A DNA stretch of 24,512 bases from a virus, in IMG/VR virus record IMGVR_UViG_3300022744_000096, positions 1 to 24,512 of that record; one strand, given 5' to 3'. Shown piece after piece: positions 15,236 to 21,750 of this stretch (the first letter of the stretch is position 1; each line of letters begins with the position of its first letter). Below the pieces are notes generated by a model that saw nothing but the letters and a program-made list of their open reading frames with translations, was not told where the DNA came from and did not search any database. Position numbers and translations under genes: made by a program.

Positions 15236-15487
15236 ATGAGACTTCTGCCGAATAACAAACCACTCGACAGCGCGACCACCGCCATTGTCCGCGAATATGT
15301 TTCGCGTCGGGGCGAACGAGGGGCGGCCGATCGCCTATGCGTATCGCGCGGTACGATTCGGGGAATTATGGCGGAGAAGCCGATCCACCTGAGCATCAGC
15401 GTGTGCGTGCGGGCGATGCTGGGGCTTCCGGTGCGCGAAGAAGTTTTGAACGAAAGCGATATGGCCGAACTGGATGGTGCCCAATGA
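15236..15487 (+). CDS. Small helix-turn-helix protein, cassette gene 1
   Basis: The protein is 83 aa, first gene of the rightward cassette, starting at an ATG with only a weak AAGG before it. Residues about 18-58 form a helix-turn-helix candidate (VREYVSRRGERGAADRLCVSRGTIRGIMAEKPI), with the AADRLCVS-GTIR pattern of a recognition helix region, followed by a short helix with LGLPVREEV. It resembles small Cro/XRE-type regulators in shape, though the family is not named with confidence. It may regulate the divergent promoter 80 bases away. It overlaps the next gene by ATGA. Confidence 0.65.
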   Translation: MRLLPNNKPLDSATTAIVREYVSRRGERGAADRLCVSRGTIRGIMAEKPIHLSISVCVRAMLGLPVREEVLNESDMAELDGAQ

Positions 15488-15699
15488 TGGCCAGGGCAAC
15501 AGCGAGACTGGATGACGTTCAGTGCGACCGGGTGAAGGCGCTCATTGAAAAGAAGGGGCTACACCACGCATCCCGGATCTTCGACATCTGCCCGGACAGC
15601 TTGAAGGTGGCCAGCCTTGGCGGTGCCATCTCGAGCGGGACCGTGGCCAAGGTGGTGCTCAAGATACGGGAGCGGGACGAGGCGGGGAAGACGCCGTGA
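15484..15699 (+). CDS. Small helix-turn-helix protein, cassette gene 2
   Basis: The protein is 71 aa, starting at 15484 in an ATGA overlap with the first gene (the frame is open upstream but inside that gene). Residues about 13-56 (VKALIEKKGLHHASRIFDICPDSLKVASLGGAISSGTVAKVVL) follow the same layout as the first cassette protein: a helix, a Gly-containing turn, an 'A..F.I..DSLK' helix, and a helix beginning at SSGTV. This suggests a diverged tandem duplicate. The likely role is DNA binding, perhaps as a partner or antagonist of the first. No specific family is recognised. Confidence 0.6.
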   Translation: MMARATARLDDVQCDRVKALIEKKGLHHASRIFDICPDSLKVASLGGAISSGTVAKVVLKIRERDEAGKTP

Positions 15700-15923
15700 A
15701 ACCCGGCGAGCGCCTCGTGTGGGCCGCAGCGTTTGCCCAGGTGATTGCCACCGTTGACGATCCGGCCGCAGACTTGCGCCTGCTGCTTACAAAAGCTGTC
15801 TGTTGCGCTCACCTGGCCGTGCGAGGCCTGCGGGCGGCCAATTATCTCGCGACCAATAATGCAACCGGCGAAAACGCCGAGGCCTGGGCGATGGCGCAAG
15901 ACATGGCCGGGTCCACCAACTGA
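15696..15923 (+). CDS. Small helical protein, cassette gene 3, unknown
   Basis: The protein is 75 aa, starting at 15696 in an ATGA overlap with cassette gene 2. It is Ala-rich and mostly helical (ERLVWAAAFAQVIAT, LLLTKAVCCAHLAVRGLRAANYLA), with no charged tail and no clear membrane segment. The family is not recognised. Similar tiny Ala-rich phage proteins of unknown function occur between structural genes. Tight coupling to both neighbours supports expression as part of the cassette. Confidence 0.55.
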   Translation: MKPGERLVWAAAFAQVIATVDDPAADLRLLLTKAVCCAHLAVRGLRAANYLATNNATGENAEAWAMAQDMAGSTN

Positions 15924-15936
15924 ACCGAGGTAACCC

Positions 15937-16368
15937 ATGGGCGACCACAAGACCAATCCCCGTTCCATCGTGAAAGACATCCTGCCCCCGCTGCTGCCAC
16001 CGGGTTGCCGCGCTGGCGTCGACATCCAGCCGCGGGTTGTGCCCAAGGTCAACGTGCTGCTGGTTGGGCCCGATGACTTCCGGTTTGTCGACGACGACTG
16101 CGAGGTGTTCGTCAATGACAAGTGGGAGGTAGTACCCGAAGGCACCGTGGTCCACCCCACAGATCAACCGCTGCCGCCCGAGCTGTGTGACGTGGTGGTG
16201 ATGCTGCGCACGCTGGTCGCGGAGCCTGGATCGCGCGGGATAGTCGTCCCGGGGCAGTCTCCAAGCGGCAACGTCTCGGCACTGGAGTTTGCCGAGCTGG
16301 GACGCGCGCCGCTGTTGGAGTGGCAGGCGCGGCACTTGGGGGCGCTGCGGGGAAGCGAGGTCGGGTGA
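15937..16368 (+). CDS. Cassette gene 4, unknown
   Basis: The protein is 143 aa. Its ATG follows a good ribosome site (GAGGT) 5 bases before it, the best in the cassette. The sequence is acidic and beta-leaning (NVLLVGPDDFRFVDDDCEVFVNDKWEVV), then changes to a helical stretch (ELCDVVVMLRTLVAEPG) and ends in GRAPLLEWQARHLGALRG. No known domain is recognised. The compact acidic fold and independent ribosome site suggest a soluble protein made in some quantity. It overlaps the next start by one base (TGATG). Confidence 0.6.
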   Translation: MGDHKTNPRSIVKDILPPLLPPGCRAGVDIQPRVVPKVNVLLVGPDDFRFVDDDCEVFVNDKWEVVPEGTVVHPTDQPLPPELCDVVVMLRTLVAEPGSRGIVVPGQSPSGNVSALEFAELGRAPLLEWQARHLGALRGSEVG

Positions 16369-16535
16369 TGCTCGGCAAGGTGACCGAATGGGGACCACCG
16401 CCGCCGCTCCCCGATGACATTCGCGATCTGCCTCACTTCGACAAGTTCGTCGCGCACTGCATGCTTTTGCCTCCCGGGGTCCGTTCGATGACCTACGGCG
16501 AGTTTTGCCAGGACGTTTCCGAGGGACTGCGCTGA
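16368..16535 (+). CDS. Cassette gene 5, tiny protein, unknown
   Basis: The protein is 55 aa, with its start at 16368 overlapping the previous stop (TGATG) and its stop overlapping the next start in the same way. It is Pro-rich at the N-terminus (WGPPPPLPDDIRDLPHFDKFVAHC) and then a short helical end (MTYGEFCQDVSEGL). The pattern 'LP..FD.FVAHCMLLP' is suggestive of a small interaction peptide, but no family is known to me. Reality is supported mainly by the precise overlaps on both sides. Confidence 0.5.
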   Translation: MLGKVTEWGPPPPLPDDIRDLPHFDKFVAHCMLLPPGVRSMTYGEFCQDVSEGLR

Positions 16536-17113
16536 TGAACTCGGTTTCGCACGAGGGTCAGCTCGTCTTGTTCAGGAACGCCACCGGAGAAGGGTTTGTC
16601 CAGCGCCACGACGCTGCGGCAGGTGTCCCCGTTTATCTCGTTGGCGCCGGAACCGTTGCGAAGATCAGCAGCATTGTCGACGGCCAGAGCATCGGCCGCG
16701 CTGTACTTCCCGTCGGAACGTATCAAGAGGAAGTTGTCAGGGAGCATCCCGGTTGCATCATCGTGGCGATGCGCAAGGGGATTCCGGCGTCGCATGTCTC
16801 GGCGTTCTTTGACGAGGCAGAGGGAGCGCGCGATCGCGCAATCGTCGGGTTCGCCACCGATGCCCCGCAACCACCAGAGCCGCGCGAGCCGATCAGGTGC
16901 CCGCACGGCAGCGAGATGGCGGCGCTCGTGGCGATGCTGGAAAGGGCAGGCATCCCGTACGATTGGAGCCCCGACGGCTCGGGGACCGAGGTTGCGATAG
17001 GCAACAGCGGGGAGAGCGCGCCGCCGCGGTTCTACATGGGACATGGCGCTGGGGCTTCCTTCCAGTTCGACAGCTCGGGAACGCTCATTCGTCTTGAGCT
17101 TTCGGGGGATTGA
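16535..17113 (+). CDS. Cassette gene 6, unknown soluble protein
   Basis: The protein is 192 aa, the largest of the cassette, with its start chosen at 16535 because it overlaps the preceding stop (TGATG). Residues 1-95 are mixed alpha/beta (GQLVLFRNATGEGFVQRHD, VAKISSIVDGQSIGRAVLP, HPGCIIVAMRKGIPASHVSAFF). After a Pro-rich linker (PQPPEPREP) comes a second part with PHGSEMAALVAMLERAGIPYDWSPD and a C-terminal beta pair. No catalytic residues are obvious and I do not recognise it. The two-domain layout and size make it the leading candidate for the functional effector of the cassette. Confidence 0.6.
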   Translation: MNSVSHEGQLVLFRNATGEGFVQRHDAAAGVPVYLVGAGTVAKISSIVDGQSIGRAVLPVGTYQEEVVREHPGCIIVAMRKGIPASHVSAFFDEAEGARDRAIVGFATDAPQPPEPREPIRCPHGSEMAALVAMLERAGIPYDWSPDGSGTEVAIGNSGESAPPRFYMGHGAGASFQFDSSGTLIRLELSGD

Positions 17114-17115
17114 CC

Positions 17116-17199
17116 ATGAGCAAGCGCACGCGCTGCCGAGCTAGTCACCGCAGCCCGACGGTCATCTATCCCGACGTGGTAGCATCCAAGGGACCATGA
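17116..17199 (+). CDS. Cassette gene 7, 27-residue basic peptide (tentative)
   Basis: A 27-codon frame starts 2 bases after the previous stop and ends in an ATGA overlap with the next gene. The product is basic (MSKRTRCRASHRS at the start). Its position in an unbroken chain of coupled genes is the only support. It may serve mainly as a coupling leader. Confidence 0.35.
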   Translation: MSKRTRCRASHRSPTVIYPDVVASKGP

Positions 17200-17378
17200 T
17201 GGTCCTCTTCCTCGCCGGCCTCTGCGACCTATGCGGCGAAGCTCGCCCCCTGGCCACGCGCGAGCAATGCAAAGCCGCGGGGCTCGACCTGGACGCGGCA
17301 GTTTGCGTGGAGTGCTTGGGGAGAGCGCGGCCGGCGACGAGCAAGACGCCAGCGCCTGAACCGGATAAGCCGAGCTAG
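17196..17378 (+). CDS. Cassette gene 8, CxxC-containing small protein
   Basis: The protein is 60 aa from 17196, or 59 from the second ATG at 17199. It has CDLC near residue 10 and CVEC near residue 37, spaced like the two knuckles of a small zinc-binding domain, with a lone Cys between. The C-terminal part is Pro/Lys-rich (ATSKTPAPEPDKPS). The stop lies within 4 bases of the stop of the leftward F-like gene, so the two transcription units converge with no gap. Role unknown; a zinc-finger-type adaptor or inhibitor is possible. Confidence 0.5.
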   Translation: MMVLFLAGLCDLCGEARPLATREQCKAAGLDLDAAVCVECLGRARPATSKTPAPEPDKPS

Positions 17379-18076
17379 CCCTCGTACTCGGCCAGCTTCT
17401 TTTCCAGCGCGTCCCGCAGCTCGGGATCCAAGTCGGTCAAGTCAGGCGACCAGTCCTTGCCTTCACTGCTGGGCTCGTTTCCGAACCCTTCGTCGGCCTC
17501 AACGTCGGGTACGTCGTCGGCGCTGGTAATGCCTTCCTCTTCGGCTTCCTCGGGGGATAGCGCAACGACCGAGCATTCGCATTGGTGGTGCAAGGGAGGA
17601 TGCGCCCTTGACCACACCGGGTCGTCGGCAGGACGGATCATCCCGTGGAACTCGTGGCACACCTCGCACTCACGATCGTTGTCGGTGTCGTCGTAGCGCC
17701 AGTATGGCCGCGCCTCTTTGACGGCGGGCGCGCTGTTGATGGCATGCCGGCCTTCGGCGTAGGCCGTCTGAATGTTGGTGCGGAAAATGGTCTCGATGCG
17801 GCTGGGGATCTCCGCCCCTCCCCACTCGTTGATCAGCTTGTCGGACACCGCGTCGCGGAAATCCCCGATCGCCGTGCCGTCCTCGACCGCCTTGTCCACG
17901 GCGTCGAGCACGTCTTGCAGCACATCGATGCGGGCCACCTGCGAGACCGTGAAGGCGTGCTCGCGCTCCTCGGCCTGCATCTCGTCCCACTTCTCGCGCG
18001 GCACGGGCACCCGCTTGCGTACCGAATCGATTGCCTCGCGGTAGTGCTCTTCGGCGGGGATTTGTAGGTCAGCCAC
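17375..18076 (-). CDS. Mu gpF-like minor head protein
   Basis: The protein is 233 aa, starting at 18076 nine bases after the portal stop. Residues 85-175 carry the gpF/SPP1 gp7 signature: RIETIFRTNIQTAYAEGRH, then YWRYDDTDNDRECEVCHEFHGM, then HPPLHHQCECSVV. The Cys and His residues (137, 140, 141, 144, 159, 163, 164, 166, 168) form the usual metal-binding-like cluster. The C-terminus is acidic. The family member is needed for head morphogenesis and is found right after the portal. It is much shorter than the Mu protein (about 430 aa), so it is a minimal version. Downstream, the leftward frame meets the rightward cassette. Confidence 0.85.
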   Translation of the reverse strand: MADLQIPAEEHYREAIDSVRKRVPVPREKWDEMQAEEREHAFTVSQVARIDVLQDVLDAVDKAVEDGTAIGDFRDAVSDKLINEWGGAEIPSRIETIFRTNIQTAYAEGRHAINSAPAVKEARPYWRYDDTDNDRECEVCHEFHGMIRPADDPVWSRAHPPLHHQCECSVVALSPEEAEEEGITSADDVPDVEADEGFGNEPSSEGKDWSPDLTDLDPELRDALEKKLAEYEG

Positions 18077-18085
18077 GGGTCGGCC

Positions 18086-19849
18086 CTACTTGTGCAGGAC
18101 CCCGTGCAGCGCAGACTCGCGGCCGTGGAGCCGCGCCAGCAGGTTCACGTTCTTGACCAGCGCCGCGATCTTGTCCATGTCGGCGCCGCCCTTGCGGGCC
18201 TCGGCCACGATGAACTTGCGGACGTCCTCGTAGGTCTCGGCGCCGTCGATCATCGCCAGCACCTTCTCGACGAAGGGAGCCATGGCCTTGGAGGCGCCGC
18301 GGGCTGCGAGCTTGGCCTGTGCCACCTGGTACTTGGCGCCCTTGCGGGTCTTGCCCACACCTGCGCTCAGCGCGACGGGGTTGGAGAGCGTGCGAAGGGC
18401 GGCAGAGGGGGCGGCGCCGGCCTCGGCGTTTGCGGCCTCACTGATGATGGTCGAGTGCTTGGCCTGGTCCTCAGCCACGGTCAACTCGCCATCAACAGCC
18501 AGCGGGGGCATGCCCTGCTGGGCGCGAACCTCGTTGACCTTGGTGACCGCCGCCGCAGCCGACGGGGTGATCATCACGGCCCCGCCGCTCTGCTGTGGCT
18601 GCAATACGCGCTGGCGCTCAATCGCCGCCTCCAGCTCTTCGCCCTCGCGCATCGGCAGCCCGTGGGCCTCGAGCACGGCCTCGGCGTCGAGCTCGGGCGG
18701 AGCGTCCTTCAGGGCTTGCACGATGGTCAGCAGCTCTTGGGCCGTTTGCGTCGGGTCCTCGGGCGCGTCAAAGGACGGCCGGGGGTAGGGCGCCAGCTCG
18801 GGATCGCCGGTCGAATACATCGCCCACCAGGTCAGCACCTGCTCGCGCAGCACGCGGAATATCTCGGCGTCGCGCTTTTTCACGTCGCCACGCACGTGCT
18901 CGTGGACCTTACTGGCTGCGAGTGATCCGCCCGACACCTCGGTGGTGAGGTTCTGGCCCAACACGCGAACTGCGATGTTGCTGTTGAGCTGGTCCTCGCG
19001 ACCCTTGAAAATCTGCCAGCCCGTGCCCTCCACCTGGTGCAGCTCGATGCCCCAGCCGGGCTCATCCTTGGTGCGGCCCTGCGGCGTGACGATCGTGGGC
19101 TCGTTGCCCAGGCCGCGCAGGCGATTCTCAAAGGCTCGTTTCTCGGCCTCGCTCGCACCTGCGGGGGTCTTGCCCTCGATGATGCCCATGCCGTATTTCT
19201 CGCTGTACCGGGCGGCGTCCCGCTGGTTCCAGCCTCGGTCAATGTAGGGCACGCCGAGGGAGCGCACCAGCCCGGTCATCCACGAGCGATAGCCGCCCCA
19301 CACGAACCACTTGCCATCGCAGCGAATGTTCTCGTCGGGCTTGGGCAGGTACACGATGGGCTCGCCCCACGACGTGACGACGTAGCCCCACGATGCCCAG
19401 TCCCACCGCAAGAAGCGCGGGTGCCAGCACGTGACCTTCGGCACCCACTGGCCGTCTCGCGTGTCCCAGTCGATCTTGCCGAACGCCACGCCGATACCGA
19501 TCTTCCACTTCAGGATCTCATTCATCGTGGTCGCGTCGACCATGCGGTTCCACAGTCCGTCGTCCTCGGTGCGGTCATTGCCGCCCAGAAGCTCGGCCAG
19601 CTTGGTCGACTTGCGCTTATCGTCGGCGGGCACGAAGCCCAAGTCCGCCGCCGTGATGCCGCCGGCCCGCGTGTCGAATACGGCCCCGATTCGGTCGTCG
19701 GAAAGGCACTCTTCCCAAAACGTCGCGCTGTTGAGGAACACGCCTTGCTCGTGCTCCTGCATGATCGCGCGGAGCGTGTCGATGCTGTCGGTGGACCGCC
19801 AATTGGTGTAGAGCGGGAGCTGTCGAAAGACTTGGGTGTCCGGGCGCAT
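18086..19849 (-). CDS. Portal protein, DUF935 (Mu gp29-like)
   Basis: The protein is 587 aa from the ATG at 19849. The open frame continues 8 codons upstream, but this ATG has GAGGGG one base before it and lies in the repeated initiation element. The N-terminal 300 residues show the DUF935 pattern: LRAIMQEHEQGVFLNSATFWEECLSDDRIGAVFDTR, WHPRFLRWDWASW, and the wing/stem region with YSEKYGMGIIEGKTPAG. Residues about 330-390 give the C-terminal crown part. The last 130 residues are a helical extension that includes VNEVRAQQGMPPL, a motif seen in C-terminal extensions of this portal family. The portal forms the dodecameric DNA gate and terminase docking site. Confidence 0.9.
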   Translation of the reverse strand: MRPDTQVFRQLPLYTNWRSTDSIDTLRAIMQEHEQGVFLNSATFWEECLSDDRIGAVFDTRAGGITAADLGFVPADDKRKSTKLAELLGGNDRTEDDGLWNRMVDATTMNEILKWKIGIGVAFGKIDWDTRDGQWVPKVTCWHPRFLRWDWASWGYVVTSWGEPIVYLPKPDENIRCDGKWFVWGGYRSWMTGLVRSLGVPYIDRGWNQRDAARYSEKYGMGIIEGKTPAGASEAEKRAFENRLRGLGNEPTIVTPQGRTKDEPGWGIELHQVEGTGWQIFKGREDQLNSNIAVRVLGQNLTTEVSGGSLAASKVHEHVRGDVKKRDAEIFRVLREQVLTWWAMYSTGDPELAPYPRPSFDAPEDPTQTAQELLTIVQALKDAPPELDAEAVLEAHGLPMREGEELEAAIERQRVLQPQQSGGAVMITPSAAAAVTKVNEVRAQQGMPPLAVDGELTVAEDQAKHSTIISEAANAEAGAAPSAALRTLSNPVALSAGVGKTRKGAKYQVAQAKLAARGASKAMAPFVEKVLAMIDGAETYEDVRKFIVAEARKGGADMDKIAALVKNVNLLARLHGRESALHGVLHK

Positions 19850-19865
19850 CCCCTCGGGTGGTACG
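19847..19865 (-). repeat. 19-base repeat copy 2, at the portal start
   Basis: Identical to 15172-15154 and in the same relation to a start codon. The wider similarity extends to GCAACC and the -35 region upstream. Confidence 0.9.
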
Positions 19866-19886
19866 ACTGTCAAGGGTTGCGGTCAA
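19858..19886 (-). promoter_or_regulatory. Phage promoter-like element before portal
   Basis: Minus strand: TTGACC at 19886-19881, GCAACC, 17-base spacing, TACCAC at 19863-19858, then the ATG 8 bases later. It fills the 46-base gap between terL and portal, the largest gap of that cluster. Confidence 0.65.
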
Positions 19887-19895
19887 GGGGCGTGG

Positions 19896-21290
19896 TCAGC
19901 GGCGGGGGCGCCAGAGGGTTTGCGTGGGGGCCTGGTAGGGTTCGGGCGCCGGAGCGACCAGCATGTCGGTCAGGATGTGCACCAGGGCGTCGATGTCGTC
20001 GGGCGAGTCCTCGGCTTGTTCCTTGGGGTCCCAACTACACATGCGATCTTCCAGCTTGGTGAACATCCCAATGTGGTGAACCTTGCCCTGCTCGTACAGG
20101 GCCGACACCGGCTCGGCCCGTAGCTTCTTGCCGTCCTTGGCGTGGACGCCGCGGTAGTTCAGGCGCTTGGCCTGGTCGTGCGTGCGCAGCAGCGATTCGA
20201 TCCAGTCGCCGCCCTGGTTGGTCTCACCGATGACCGCGTTGGCCCCGCGGCGCGTGTACACGTCCAGCACCTTCTCGCAGGTCTCGTTGGGCGAGTAGAC
20301 GTCGGTGGCGTCCTCCAGCACGAACCCGTGCAACTCGGGCTGGCCCTTGCACATGCACATGCCGCAGCCGGCGGCCACGATGCCGGCCTCGTCGCTGTTC
20401 TTGCTGTTTGTGGTGGACGGGTCGAGGCCCACGCCCACCTTGGAAAAAACCACCCCCATCGACGCGAACTCGGCCAGGGTCAGGCGGCACCTGTCGATCT
20501 GCGCCCGCTTCCACATGGCCCCGGGGTTGTCGTCGAGAATGACGGCGTCGATCTCCTGCTGCCCCAACCGCGTGCCCTCGTACTTGTCGCGCACGCGCTT
20601 GAGGAACTTGGGCGCCAGGTTGCGCTTGCTTTCGTAGGTGCTGCCGGTGGTGGTGACGGTGCTGGGGTCGGCTTCTAGCTCGCGCAGGAACTTCAAGCCT
20701 CGCGGCGTGCTGGTGATCAGCGCCTGCGGGTTGATGCCGATGCGCAGGCCGAACTGGAGCATGTCCCACGTCTCTTCGAGTCGCGCCCACGCCGCCAGCT
20801 CGTCGCACCACGCGAAGTCGTGCTGCGGGCCTCGCAATCGATCGGGCTCTTCGGCGCTGTACAGGGCCACCTGGGCGCCGTTGGGCCACGTAACCCGGCG
20901 CTTCGATGGCTCGTAGACCGGGCGATTCCACGGGGGGCACACGGCGATCAGGCCTGACGTGCCCTCGACCATGACGTCGCGAGCATCGGCCGCTGTCGGG
21001 GCCACGAGCGCGCCACGACCGCAGCCGTCGTGCTCTATCTTCCAGCGCACCCATTCGGCGCCCGTTCTCGTCTTGCCGAATCCACGTCCCGCGCGCAGGT
21101 GCCACGTGGACCAGTCGCCCAGCGGGGCTAGCTGCTTCTTGCGGGCGATGAACGACCAGTCGAACTGCAGCTCAAGCTGGGCCTGGCGCGGGTACGACTC
21201 CCACAGCTCGAGGAAAGCTTCCTCCCCGAGTTCGTCTATCGCCCGTTGGAGCTCCGAACGGTCGTCGGGGTCACTTCGCGCCAGCGTCAT
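19896..21290 (-). CDS. Terminase large subunit
   Basis: The protein is 464 aa from the ATG at 21290, which overlaps the small-subunit gene by 20 bases; a frame open further upstream is a shadow. The ATPase has Walker A at 67-74 (AGRGFGKT), a Walker B-like DFAWCDE at 158-164, and a LITSTPRGLKF coupling motif. The C-terminal RNase H-like nuclease shows GVGLDPST (first acidic residue), NAVIGETNQGGDW, and DDIDALVHILTDML near the end. It cleaves concatemeric or host-joined DNA and drives packaging through the portal. The Walker A form is that of small, GTA-like or HK97-type terminases. Downstream lies the portal. Confidence 0.92.
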   Translation of the reverse strand: MTLARSDPDDRSELQRAIDELGEEAFLELWESYPRQAQLELQFDWSFIARKKQLAPLGDWSTWHLRAGRGFGKTRTGAEWVRWKIEHDGCGRGALVAPTAADARDVMVEGTSGLIAVCPPWNRPVYEPSKRRVTWPNGAQVALYSAEEPDRLRGPQHDFAWCDELAAWARLEETWDMLQFGLRIGINPQALITSTPRGLKFLRELEADPSTVTTTGSTYESKRNLAPKFLKRVRDKYEGTRLGQQEIDAVILDDNPGAMWKRAQIDRCRLTLAEFASMGVVFSKVGVGLDPSTTNSKNSDEAGIVAAGCGMCMCKGQPELHGFVLEDATDVYSPNETCEKVLDVYTRRGANAVIGETNQGGDWIESLLRTHDQAKRLNYRGVHAKDGKKLRAEPVSALYEQGKVHHIGMFTKLEDRMCSWDPKEQAEDSPDDIDALVHILTDMLVAPAPEPYQAPTQTLWRPRR

Positions 21291-21750
21291 TTGCCGGCGC
21301 CTCGGGCTGTGGTTCCGCCTCTTGCTGGGCCGCCTTGCGACGCTCGGCGATGGCCGCACGCAGGGTGTCGCCGATGCTGTCGGGGCCCAACGGGCTCATG
21401 CTGCCGTCTTCGCTGGACAGGTCGACCTGTTGTCTTGGGCGGCCGGCATACTGCTCGCGCAGGCCCTTGCGGGCGGCGTCGCTCTTGCCCAGGCCGGCGA
21501 TAACCTCACGATGGACCAGGGCATCGATCAGCGGCGTGTCCTCGGGCAGCCCGAGCTTCTTGACCATGGCCAGCTCGACCGATGTGGCCGCAGCACCCTC
21601 AAGAATCTTGGCGATACGCTCGACGCGCGTACGCCCGTTCTTGCCCGTCGGATTTCGCGAGGGGTCCCCCGGCTTGCTCTTGATCAGGTTGGCCAGGCTG
21701 TTGGGGTTCTTGCCGCGCTTGTCGGGCGGGAATGGGGAGTCGTCAGACAT
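21271..21750 (-). CDS. Terminase small subunit-like protein (DUF5681-like)
   Basis: The protein is 159 aa, with the ATG at 21750 overlapping the radical SAM stop by 8 bases and its own stop overlapping the large terminase. Near the N-terminus, KPGDPSRNPTGKNGRTR is a basic Gly/Pro/Asn element like the 'GNP-GRPKG' of DUF5681 small terminases. Residues 40-85 are helical and a later RKGLREQYAGRPRQQVDLS matches the family's C-terminal basic block. It probably recognises packaging sites and stimulates the large subunit. The role follows from position and motif; a generic DNA-binding regulator is the alternative. Confidence 0.7.
   Translation of the reverse strand: MSDDSPFPPDKRGKNPNSLANLIKSKPGDPSRNPTGKNGRTRVERIAKILEGAAATSVELAMVKKLGLPEDTPLIDALVHREVIAGLGKSDAARKGLREQYAGRPRQQVDLSSEDGSMSPLGPDSIGDTLRAAIAERRKAAQQEAEPQPEAPANDAGAK

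Noticed and set aside
15154-19865. The 19-base repeat explained as duplicated ribosome sites only
   Set aside because: A third site before parB lacks GAGGGG but keeps TTGACCGCAA and CGTACCACC with the same spacing, so the upstream part is what is conserved.
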